Below, piece by piece: positions 1-6,380 of a stretch of 17,722 bases of DNA. How positions within the stretch are numbered: position 1 is the stretch's first letter; each line of letters opens with the position of its first letter. This stretch comes from Anaerolineales bacterium UBA2200 (GTDB lineage Bacteria > Chloroflexota > Anaerolineae > UBA2200). Location of the stretch: NCBI GenBank assembly GCA_002327925.1, contig DCVA01000020.1:61250-78971 (forward strand), read 5' to 3'. A program made the position numbers and the translations under genes. The notes under the pieces were generated by a model. It worked only from the letters and a program-made list of their open reading frames with translations. It was not told the origin of the DNA and made no database searches.

Positions 1-125
1 AATACCTGCACGCGCTCCTGCTGTCCTTCGACGATGCGGTTGTGCACGCGGACTGTATCTCCGGGTCGCAGCTCAGGGATGTTCGGGTTCGGCGCCGTTA
101 CTAGTGTCTGCATTAGATTGGTCAT
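1..125 (-). CDS. rplS: Ribosomal protein L19, N-terminal part (cut by window edge)
   Basis: This is the first 41 codons of large-subunit ribosomal protein L19, which sits at the 30S-50S interface. The translation begins MTNLMQTLV and continues into IPELRPGDTVRVHNRIVEG, the conserved N-terminal signature of L19 (consensus like IPxFRPGDTVRVHxKVVEG). The gene runs off the left edge, so about two thirds is missing. I chose the ATG at 125 because AGGTGG lies 8 bases upstream; a second ATG at 113 has no comparable site. A near-perfect promoter stands about 45 bases upstream. In many bacteria rplS is the last gene of the rpsP-rimM-trmD cluster, but here the gene immediately upstream is a toxin-antitoxin-chaperone module, so rplS is transcribed on its own. 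Confidence 0.93.
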   Translation of the reverse strand, partial: MTNLMQTLVTAPNPNIPELRPGDTVRVHNRIVEGQQERVQV

Positions 126-169
126 CGCACAAGCCACCTTTCAAGACTAACCGTACGCAACGAGAGCGG

Positions 170-199
170 ATTATAGCGAACTTTCCGCCAATGTGTCAA
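170..199 (-). promoter_or_regulatory. Sigma-70-type promoter of rplS
   Basis: On the minus strand a TTGACA -35 box (194-199) and a TATAAT -10 box (170-175) are both perfect, with an 18-bp spacer. Transcription would start near 163, leaving a leader of roughly 38 bases before the rplS start. No autoregulatory leader structure is visible. Confidence 0.88.
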
Positions 200-301
200 A
201 TCATTGCATCCGTGCAACGGGTTTGCGGGACTCACGCGGCTTGCGCAGGGCCTTGCGGAAAGGTAGTCAGCGCAGGCAGGCTCCCAGCGGTGACTAGTTC
301 T

Positions 302-318
302 GGCAAGGCGCCCTTGCC
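302..318 (-). terminator. Possible hairpin after the SecB-like gene
   Basis: A 7-bp perfect stem (GGCAAGG / CCTTGCC) with a 3-base loop lies 8 bases past the chaperone stop codon. No T-run follows it, so it is at best a weak or factor-assisted terminator. The rest of 200-326 shows nothing recognisable. Confidence 0.25.
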
Positions 319-326
319 CGGCCACC

Positions 327-860
327 CTAGGCTTTGCCGTCCTCACAGACTTGTGCGCCAAGCCGGGCCTCGTCGAGGGTTTGCAGCTCTTGAACGGCCA
401 GCGTAGGCAGAAGAAACGCAGGCACCTCCATGCGACGCATCACGTCCTGGGCGAACTCGCGCGCATAAGGCCACAGGAGTGACAGCATCGTGCATGCTAG
501 GCGCTTGTCCAACTGCTCCTCGGTGGGCAGAGGAGTCGATGAGTCCACCGGAACCAGCATCCCCTCCAGGGTAAAGTGCATTCGATATGTGGGCGACTCA
601 TCGTTTGGATAGGTGAAAGTGACCGAGAGCTGGCCCACGACAGCCTTTGCGCCAAGGGACAGGCGCACTTCGGTATTCAGGCGTGTGCCGGTGGACTTGC
701 CAGCACCCTTTGACTCCGCCAGCCGTTCGACGAGTACCTCATATAGCCTCACTCTCGCCAGCTGCCATGGGAAGAGTGACTGCTCTTGCTGCAACAGGTC
801 CGCTGTCGGCGAGAGCTTGTACGCTGCCTTCGATTCCCTCACACTGGACCTTGTCATCAT
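327..860 (-). CDS. SecB-like chaperone of a toxin-antitoxin-chaperone module
   Basis: A 177-residue protein resembling the SecB-like chaperones of TAC modules (known example: M. tuberculosis Rv1957). Such chaperones hold the partner antitoxin in a foldable state and protect it from proteolysis. Residues 60-105 read as alternating beta strands (TEVRLSLG, GQLSVTFTY, MHFTLEGMLVPV). The segment LLWPYAREF (128-136), followed by EVPAFLLPTL (145-154), parallels the LFPYARE and FPQLNLAPVNF region of E. coli SecB. An in-frame upstream extension exists to 962, but I place the start at the ATG at 860 because it overlaps the higA stop as ATGA, which implies translational coupling. The MMTRSSVRESKAAYKL start also resembles SecB length better. 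SecB proper serves outer-membrane export in Proteobacteria, so in a probable Chloroflexota genome the TAC role is far likelier. Confidence 0.78.
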   Translation of the reverse strand: MMTRSSVRESKAAYKLSPTADLLQQEQSLFPWQLARVRLYEVLVERLAESKGAGKSTGTRLNTEVRLSLGAKAVVGQLSVTFTYPNDESPTYRMHFTLEGMLVPVDSSTPLPTEEQLDKRLACTMLSLLWPYAREFAQDVMRRMEVPAFLLPTLAVQELQTLDEARLGAQVCEDGKA

Positions 861-1333
861 GCCGCCTCTAGCCGGTCGCATCGGATCGGCATCATCAACT
901 CGTCCGCAACCCTGAACGCCGGTGCGGACCGGTCCCGGGCTGTGACTTCGTGCTGCGCCCATATCACGCGCGGCTGTAGGTTAGCGACAATCATAGGCAG
1001 ACTGATAACTCCATGCGCCGCTTGTGCCATGGATGGCTGCGACTGCTCCATTTGCGGCTGTGGTACAGCCAACGTGATATGCACCTGGACGCCGAGGGCG
1101 CGGGCCACCCGTGTGAGAAATGACACGGATGGGTGGCCGGTCGCGTTCTCCAACCTCGAGATGCTTGCCTGCTTGGTGCCTACCCTCTCGGCCAACTGAG
1201 CCTGGGTCAGGCCCAGCTCGCGGCGCCGGAGGATTACCGCGCGGGCGACCTCAAAGTCCGGCGCTCGTTCTTCGTAGGCCCGCGCAAACTCGGGATCCTT
1301 CTTCCACTCGGCAATTGCTTGCTCTAGCCTCAT
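857..1333 (-). CDS. higA: HigA-type Xre-family antitoxin with C-terminal extension
   Basis: A 158-residue DNA-binding antitoxin. The Xre/HTH_3 helix-turn-helix spans about residues 29-83 (ILRRRELGLTQAQLAERVG, then KQASISRLENATGHPSVSFL), and the short N-terminal arm (EQAIAEWKKDPEFARAYEE) is typical of HigA antitoxins of Gp49-like HigB toxins. About 70 residues follow the HTH (91-158). In TAC systems such a tail is the chaperone addiction domain (ChAD) recognised by the SecB-like partner, and here it would play that part by inference from position. The start at 1333 has GGAG 7 bases upstream and lies 16 bases after the toxin remnant. The stop overlaps the chaperone ATG. The palindrome in the module promoter is the probable autoregulatory site. 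Confidence 0.88.
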   Translation of the reverse strand: MRLEQAIAEWKKDPEFARAYEERAPDFEVARAVILRRRELGLTQAQLAERVGTKQASISRLENATGHPSVSFLTRVARALGVQVHITLAVPQPQMEQSQPSMAQAAHGVISLPMIVANLQPRVIWAQHEVTARDRSAPAFRVADELMMPIRCDRLEAA

Positions 1334-1349
1334 CGTCTGGCTCCATGGC

Positions 1350-1710
1350 TCATTTTGGTACTGATTTCGCGCGCTTCTCTGCGAGCTTGATATCGTCCGT
1401 CAGCCGTTGCTTCTTCTTCTCAACGAAATGCACGATCGGCAGTCACCTTCCTCGAACCACAAAGAATGCCCGGAATTGACGATTGGCGCGACGCACCCCG
1501 AGTTCTAGTAGCCCTTCTCGGCTTCCCACTATCTTGGCCACTCGGTGAGTCTCTTGAAGCGCGTAAGGACCAACTTCCAAGCTGCTCCAGCCACCAGGAG
1601 ACCTCTGCCAAGTCCTTACGGTCGAGGTCATCCATTGCCTTTTTGGGCGGCGGATTCGTCTCCTCCGGTGGGAAGAACTCGACTATCCATTGTGATGGTC
1701 CGGCAGGCAT
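1350..1710 (-). pseudogene. higB: HigB/RelE-type (phage Gp49-like) toxin, broken
   Basis: Translation in two frames rebuilds a complete Gp49-like/HigB ribosome-dependent mRNase toxin. The first frame gives WIVEFFPP and then MDDLDRKDLAEVSWWLEQLG. The reading then shifts near 1570-1584 into another frame reading LEVGPYALQETHRVAKI, GLLELGVRRANRQFRAFFVV, an in-frame TGA at 1443-1445, and IVHFVEKKKQRLTDDIKLAEKRAKS before a stop at 1350. This matches the family layout, with the typical FxKKTxKTP-like and lysine-rich C-terminal helix. So there are two lesions: one frameshift and one internal stop. The ATG at 1710 has AGAGG 7 bases upstream. The intact antitoxin follows 16 bases later. A single assembly error cannot explain both lesions, although two errors could. 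Programmed frameshifting plus readthrough is possible but unlikely. Confidence 0.8.
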
Positions 1711-1731
1711 CAAAGCGCCTCTGTGTTAACC

Positions 1732-1759
1732 ACTATAACATTTTTGTTATATTTGTCAA
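1732..1759 (-). promoter_or_regulatory. Promoter of the higB-higA-secB-like module
   Basis: On the minus strand TTGACA (1754-1759) and TATAGT (1732-1737) are separated by 16 bp. The start of transcription would fall around 1725, about 15 bases before the toxin ATG. Confidence 0.78.
1734..1751. promoter_or_regulatory. Palindromic operator inside the TA promoter
   Basis: A perfect inverted repeat TATAACA-AAAA-TGTTATA (7-bp arms, 4-bp spacer) occupies the space between the -35 and -10 boxes and covers four bases of the -10. Binding by a HigA dimer here would block RNA polymerase, which is the normal autoregulation of such modules. Assignment to HigA is inferred from position. Confidence 0.75.
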
Positions 1760-1781
1760 ATGTGCCCCCTAGGCCGACGAC

Positions 1782-4553
1782 CTAGGCGGACACCTGGATC
1801 ACCTTCAGCACTTCATCCCCATAGTGGTTGATGACCTTGACGGCGATCTTGCCTCCGGACGGCGTTGGGAAGGGACGGCTCGTCGTTGTATATAGCGCCG
1901 ACCAGGCGGCCTCGTCGATGTCCGCGCGGAGGGCGCGCTTGAGCTTGTCGTACGGTTGGTCGGCGCCGGTGAAGTAGGCGTGACGCACGAAAAAGCTCTC
2001 GCCGCTATAGTCCGTGTCGATGAACCAGCAGGCGATGTCGTCGGTGGAGGAGCTGCGCACCTGCCCCGTGGTCGGATCATACACATCGACGCCGCGAACC
2101 TCCACGACGATGCTGCCATCCTTCTGCTTCTTGACCGCGAGGTCCGGCTCGCCAAAGACCATGAACAGGTTCCCCGCTCCTGTCTTTCTGAGCAGTTCGT
2201 CGCCCATGGCCAGGTCGGGGTTCATCCGCGCCGCAAGGACCGTGAGCTTGCCGTAGCGCTTGGCCTCCTCGGAGACGTGGGGGTCGAAGGCAAAGCCGCA
2301 CACCACCAGCAGGTCGAATCCCAGGCCCTGCACGGCCTCCTTGGCCGCGTCCTTCACCTGCTGCGGCCCCACCGTGCCGTGCTCTGGGCCGATGGACACG
2401 GCAACGCGGCGTGTGACCGGCTGGCCGTGGTTGTCCTTCTCCGTGTACTCGCCGGCAGCATGGATCCATGTACCGGGGTAGGGCTCGAGCCGCTCAAAGC
2501 GCAGGCGCTCATCGCGCACCGTGTTCTGCACACCCGCTTTGCGCAGGTTCTCCACGATCATGGGCACAAAGCGGTCCGCCGTTTCGACCTGCCCGCGCGC
2601 CTCGCTGGCGGGACGCTCGTCCTCCGTCGATAGCACCCGATGTGGAGAGAGGCTCTCCACGGTGAAGGGACCGCTCACCCGCACCCTCTTGGCATCTTCC
2701 TGCGGTTGGTCGTAGAGCAGCTCCGTATCGGCGTGGCGGGCGATGGAATCGTCCATCTCCATCTGACGTGAGCGACGTGCCGTCCACCACTCCTCCAGCA
2801 GCCTGCCCGCCTCGGCCGGCCAGCCCTTGTCTGGCTCGCGTGGCACCTCCCATTCCCGCCACGTCTGCTTGAGCAACACATTCAGCCGTTCGAGGATGGG
2901 CTCAAGCTGCTCCTGCCAGTGGGCATGGATGGCGTCTATGTCCTCGTTGTTGGCAATGGACTTGAGCGTCACATGGGGCACGCTCTTGTAGACGAACCCC
3001 TTGCGCACGTCTGGCGACCTCGGCTGGCCGAGCGCGCCCGCCTCCGCTTCGGCAGCCAGTACGTAGTAGGGATAGCGCGCAGCCATCAGCCGCGTCCGCG
3101 CCAGGGCGACGGCCACGCGGCTCGTGTCGATGGTGATCCAGCGCCGGCCCCACTGCTCTGCGACGTACGCGGTGGTACCGCTGCCGCAGGTCGGGTCTAG
3201 CACCAGGTCGCCGGGGTCGGTGGTCATAAGGAGACAGCGCTCGATCACTTTAGTGGCAGTCTGGACCACGTAGACCTTGTCCTCAGTGAAGCTGCCAGTA
3301 GCTGTGTCGATCCACAGATTGCTGATCGGAGACACTGCATAGTCGCCAAGATACTGAACATAGCGAAGCGAGCGGCCACTTACGACCAACCTCAGCGCTC
3401 TATGCAGCCTTGCCATGCCGTCCCTGTGCGTGCGCCATCCTCGATTTCCTGGGTAGTATGTCGCGCCTTGGAATGCCACGGGAAAGGAAATGCTATCTGC
3501 CGGAGTCTGCGATGTCAGGTCGGCGCGTGCAAACACCCTTGCATCCGGCGGCATGTTGGCCGGCTCGGCCCGCTCCTGGGCCGTCAGTACGCGTCTGCTG
3601 CCATCGGGAAGATCGATCCAAGAGAACACCTGCGGTAGGGTCTCGTTCTGCGCCTTGTCCGAGAAAAGCTGGCGGTACTTTATTCCGTCTTGGTTCTTCG
3701 CATACCAAAGGATGTGGTCCGTGGTGCCTGCCAGGACCAGGGTCTTAGCCATCGGACTGCTGGCCCCACTCGTCTTGGAGAACGTAACAAGCCCCACGAA
3801 GTTCTCGCTCCCAAACACCTCATCCATCAGGCATCGCACCAGGTGCACGTTCTCGTCGCCAATCTGGACAAAGACCGACCCGCTCTCCGTCAACAGCTCC
3901 CGAGCCACGGTCAGCCGGTCGCGCAGGTACGACAGGTAAGAATGGATGCCCAACTCCCACGTGTCCCGGAAGGCCTTGATCTGCTCCGGCTGGCGCGTCG
4001 TGTCCTCGGCCTTGCCATCCTTGACATCGCGCTTGCGCGTGCTGACCTGCCAGTTTGAGCCGAACTTGATGCCATAGGGAGGGTCGATGTAGATCATCTG
4101 CACCTGGCCCTTGAGGCCCTCCTTCTCGGCCAGGGAGGTCATCACCTGCAGACTGTCGCCCAGGATCAGACGGTTGGTCCAGTTCTGCTCATGCTGGTAG
4201 AAATCCACCAGGTCCTCAAAGGCGATGCCGTTGAAATCGGCAAAGAAATCCAGTTGCTGCGCTGCGGCCCCCTTGCGAGCATCGGAGCGCACCTGCTCGA
4301 TGATCGCCTGTGGCTGGATCTTTTCCTGAATGTAGATGGGTACCGCCGGCACGCTCAGCGCCTGCCTGTCCTGCTCGTCCTTGCCCTTCCACACCAGCTG
4401 CGGGTCCAGCGACGGGTCGCGCGCATAGAGCAGGCCTGGGTACTCTACGGTGGTCGGGTGTTCCTCGTCATCGGCCACAAAGTCGCGCAGTTCCTCCGTG
4501 GGGATGTTGGCGCGCTTGTCGCTGTGGGTCAAGCTGGTCACTCGTTCGGTCAT
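1782..4553 (-). CDS. mod: Type III restriction-modification methyltransferase (Mod), N6-adenine beta-class
   Basis: A 923-residue DNA methyltransferase, the modification and recognition subunit of a Type III R-M system. Catalytic motif IV, DPPYG, is at residues 157-161 (preceded by MIYI). The AdoMet-binding motif I, DPTCGSGTT, is at 453-461. The order IV then I, with about 290 residues between, is the beta-class arrangement of Mod proteins, where the intervening region recognises the target. After motif I comes TIDTSRVAVALARTRL. Classical Mod proteins run about 550-700 residues; here roughly 300 extra C-terminal residues (about 620-923) form an added region ending in KIAVKVINHYGDEVLKV. The ATG start at 4553 has only a weak CAGG upstream. 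Unlike the res-ATPase pair, mod is separated from its upstream gene by 123 bases carrying a strong palindrome, so it is probably regulated separately, as expected when methylation must precede cutting. Confidence 0.92.
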   Translation of the reverse strand: MTERVTSLTHSDKRANIPTEELRDFVADDEEHPTTVEYPGLLYARDPSLDPQLVWKGKDEQDRQALSVPAVPIYIQEKIQPQAIIEQVRSDARKGAAAQQLDFFADFNGIAFEDLVDFYQHEQNWTNRLILGDSLQVMTSLAEKEGLKGQVQMIYIDPPYGIKFGSNWQVSTRKRDVKDGKAEDTTRQPEQIKAFRDTWELGIHSYLSYLRDRLTVARELLTESGSVFVQIGDENVHLVRCLMDEVFGSENFVGLVTFSKTSGASSPMAKTLVLAGTTDHILWYAKNQDGIKYRQLFSDKAQNETLPQVFSWIDLPDGSRRVLTAQERAEPANMPPDARVFARADLTSQTPADSISFPVAFQGATYYPGNRGWRTHRDGMARLHRALRLVVSGRSLRYVQYLGDYAVSPISNLWIDTATGSFTEDKVYVVQTATKVIERCLLMTTDPGDLVLDPTCGSGTTAYVAEQWGRRWITIDTSRVAVALARTRLMAARYPYYVLAAEAEAGALGQPRSPDVRKGFVYKSVPHVTLKSIANNEDIDAIHAHWQEQLEPILERLNVLLKQTWREWEVPREPDKGWPAEAGRLLEEWWTARRSRQMEMDDSIARHADTELLYDQPQEDAKRVRVSGPFTVESLSPHRVLSTEDERPASEARGQVETADRFVPMIVENLRKAGVQNTVRDERLRFERLEPYPGTWIHAAGEYTEKDNHGQPVTRRVAVSIGPEHGTVGPQQVKDAAKEAVQGLGFDLLVVCGFAFDPHVSEEAKRYGKLTVLAARMNPDLAMGDELLRKTGAGNLFMVFGEPDLAVKKQKDGSIVVEVRGVDVYDPTTGQVRSSSTDDIACWFIDTDYSGESFFVRHAYFTGADQPYDKLKRALRADIDEAAWSALYTTTSRPFPTPSGGKIAVKVINHYGDEVLKVIQVSA

Positions 4554-4636
4554 GATTCGGCCTGCTTTCTATGGGTGCATGGTCGAACATTTCGTATCCG
4601 ACAAGTACAGCCGGACGCCAGTTCTTCCCGTCGGCT

Positions 4637-4642
4637 ATTGTA
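4637..4642 (-). promoter_or_regulatory. Candidate -10 box for mod
   Basis: TACAAT on the minus strand lies about 85 bases before the mod start and 5 bases downstream of the palindrome. No good -35 hexamer is present at 16-18 bp, because that space is occupied by the palindrome. A promoter here would be weak or dependent on the protein that binds the palindrome. Confidence 0.35.
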
Positions 4643-4647
4643 CACTT

Positions 4648-4681
4648 CTATGAACACGAATTGTTCATAGGTGTGTTCATA
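4648..4681. promoter_or_regulatory. Palindromic operator with an extra half-site upstream of mod
   Basis: A perfect 9-bp inverted repeat CTATGAACA / TGTTCATAG with a 5-base spacer (4648-4670) is followed by a further copy of the half-site, TGTTCATA (4674-4681), 12 bases from its neighbour. The extra copy runs into the stop codon of the upstream gene. On RNA the repeat would form a 9-bp stem, but its A+T-rich arms and lack of a T-run make a protein-binding operator likelier than a terminator. Candidate binders are the winged-helix end of the ATPase gene next door, HigA, or an unlinked regulator. Confidence 0.65.
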
Positions 4682-6380
4682 TCGGCGGCAGCGTGTAGCG
4701 CGCTCCACGCTTCTCTCCCATTCGCGCCAGGTGGCCTTGCGCTACCATGCGACTCAACAGGTAGGTGACCTGCCTAGCGCTAATTGGCAGTACCTTCAGG
4801 CAATCTTGCCGGCTTACGGATTCTCGCTCTAGAACGAGCTGGAGCACTCTTTGCTCATTCTCGGACAGCAGCGAGATGTCTGCTGCTGTCTTCAGGTTGG
4901 GGGCCAGAGAATAGGTCGCCCAGCGTCGGCTGGCGTGCATTTCAATCAATCCCTGCTCGACCATCTTCTTCAACTCACGCGTGGCCTGGATGGTGTCCGC
5001 TACATTGTTCAAGCGTCGATAGTCGCTGTTGGTCATTTGCTCATTGTTTTGCAGGTACACCAGAGCCATGCGCTGGTTGTCGCTCAGGGGGTACCCCCCG
5101 AACTGGTTCAGCCATTTCACAGACTCGGGTCTCATTAGCGAGACATTCCTAAAGGTGACCTGAAAGAAGCTGCGCGAGTCCACAAAACGAGGCGGCTCCA
5201 GGTGCGCCTCCCGCATGGCCGCCAGCATGGCGCGTATGCCAGACCCACGGTTCTCGACCATTCCGAGTTCTTCCAGCAATCGCACCAGCAACTGGTTCCG
5301 GGTTGACTGCGCTTCCTCGAGATTCTCCTCGGTCACGGCCCCGAACAACCCGCCAGGGCTCTGCACCTCCAAGCGATCCGCGAACATCTGCACACGAATC
5401 TGGCTTCCCCGCGCCATGGGACTGTAATCACGGTGAGCTATGGCATTCACCACCGCTTCGCGTATGGCCTCCTCCGGGTACTCGGGCAACGTGCGATGGA
5501 AAATGCCTTCGACGAGCGTGCTGTGTTGCATGTTAGCGGCGATGCGTCGGACTGTTTCTTCAACAACCTGGGGGAGAGGCCCTTCGAATTTGGCGCTGTC
5601 CAGAAAACGCTGCTTGAGCGGCCCCCGTTCGTCCGTCGTTGTCCCAGGGTAGCGCACGAACGTCACCATCAGCGAGGGAAGAAACCGTTGGGGCCAGATC
5701 CCGAAGCAGAGCAGCCCCGCCAGGGTGGTTCGCGGAGTGTCGTTCTGCATCCTAGCAATGTCCACCGCGCAGAGTTGGTCCGACAGCAGCTTGTCCTCCA
5801 TGTGCAGCCGCTCCCAGAGCTTGGGCCGCGCTGCTTTCAGCTTGTCCAGGTAGGACCGTATCGCCGCGGTATCCAGCTCTGCAAGGTCAGCTTCCGCAAC
5901 GAGTTCGCGGTCGAATTGCGGTTGACTGCGGTTGCTGACGTAGCCGAAAACTTCATAGTCGGTCATTCGTCGGCTTGTGTTGACCACTCTGATATAGCTG
6001 CCCTTCTGCAAGCCGGCGTCTCTGTTGTGGCAAGGCTTGTGCTGGAGCGGGCACTCGGGGATTTCCACGACAATACAGTGCTTTCCTTCAACAGCAACCA
6101 CGGTGCAACCGAGCCGCAATGCAGGTTCCATGTCCGACGCCATATTGGCGAGGTTGGTCAGAGTACTCTGCACATCGGCAACGCCCGTGACGGCGAAGCC
6201 GTGGAGCTCGTCCAACCCCAGGACAATCAGTCCGCCGCCGGTGCGGTTAGCGAGGGCCGACAGCTCCTCGGAGAGGTGCGCCGGCAATGCCTTGTGCGCT
6301 GCCTTCACCTCGATTGCAGCCTCTTCGTACTTGCCCGTACGTATGGATTGAATCAGCTCCAGGGCTTGGGCCTCTTTCAC
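4677..6380 (-). CDS. Schlafen/AlbA_2-domain ATPase-like protein with C-terminal winged helices
   Basis: A 567-residue protein of the group often annotated as RecG-related transcriptional regulator. The N-terminal AlbA_2 (Schlafen-like, putative DNA/RNA-binding) domain covers about 1-145: E24 and K26, LANRTGGGLIVLG (43-55) and YIRVVNTSRRMTDYEVF (129-145). A HATPase_c_4 domain covers about 270-400: EEAIREAVVNAIAHRDYS (303-320), RLEVQSPGGLFG (336-347) and ENRGSGI (376-382). Two winged-helix-like segments follow at about 430-495 and 503-565. I place the start at GTG 6380, overlapping the res stop as GTGA, rather than at the in-frame upstream extension to 6500, which would run inside res. Members occur beside R-M and other defence genes. 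A regulator of the operon or an accessory effector are the main options; the function is not established. Confidence 0.82.
   Translation of the reverse strand: MKEAQALELIQSIRTGKYEEAAIEVKAAHKALPAHLSEELSALANRTGGGLIVLGLDELHGFAVTGVADVQSTLTNLANMASDMEPALRLGCTVVAVEGKHCIVVEIPECPLQHKPCHNRDAGLQKGSYIRVVNTSRRMTDYEVFGYVSNRSQPQFDRELVAEADLAELDTAAIRSYLDKLKAARPKLWERLHMEDKLLSDQLCAVDIARMQNDTPRTTLAGLLCFGIWPQRFLPSLMVTFVRYPGTTTDERGPLKQRFLDSAKFEGPLPQVVEETVRRIAANMQHSTLVEGIFHRTLPEYPEEAIREAVVNAIAHRDYSPMARGSQIRVQMFADRLEVQSPGGLFGAVTEENLEEAQSTRNQLLVRLLEELGMVENRGSGIRAMLAAMREAHLEPPRFVDSRSFFQVTFRNVSLMRPESVKWLNQFGGYPLSDNQRMALVYLQNNEQMTNSDYRRLNNVADTIQATRELKKMVEQGLIEMHASRRWATYSLAPNLKTAADISLLSENEQRVLQLVLERESVSRQDCLKVLPISARQVTYLLSRMVAQGHLARMGEKRGARYTLPPI

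Noticed and set aside
327..962. The longer form of the SecB-like protein, starting at 962
   Set aside because: The extra 34 residues lie inside higA in another frame and look like shadow sequence; the ATG at 860 overlaps the higA stop codon as ATGA.
1768..1786. Two CCTAGG hexamers that could pair as a hairpin at the mod stop codon
   Set aside because: The hexamers are self-palindromic, the stem is only 6 bp, and no T-run follows on the minus strand, so it does not support a terminator call.
4648..4670. Reading the 9-bp inverted repeat before mod as an intrinsic terminator for the upstream gene
   Set aside because: The arms are A+T-rich, there is no T-tract, and an additional direct half-site copy fits protein binding better.
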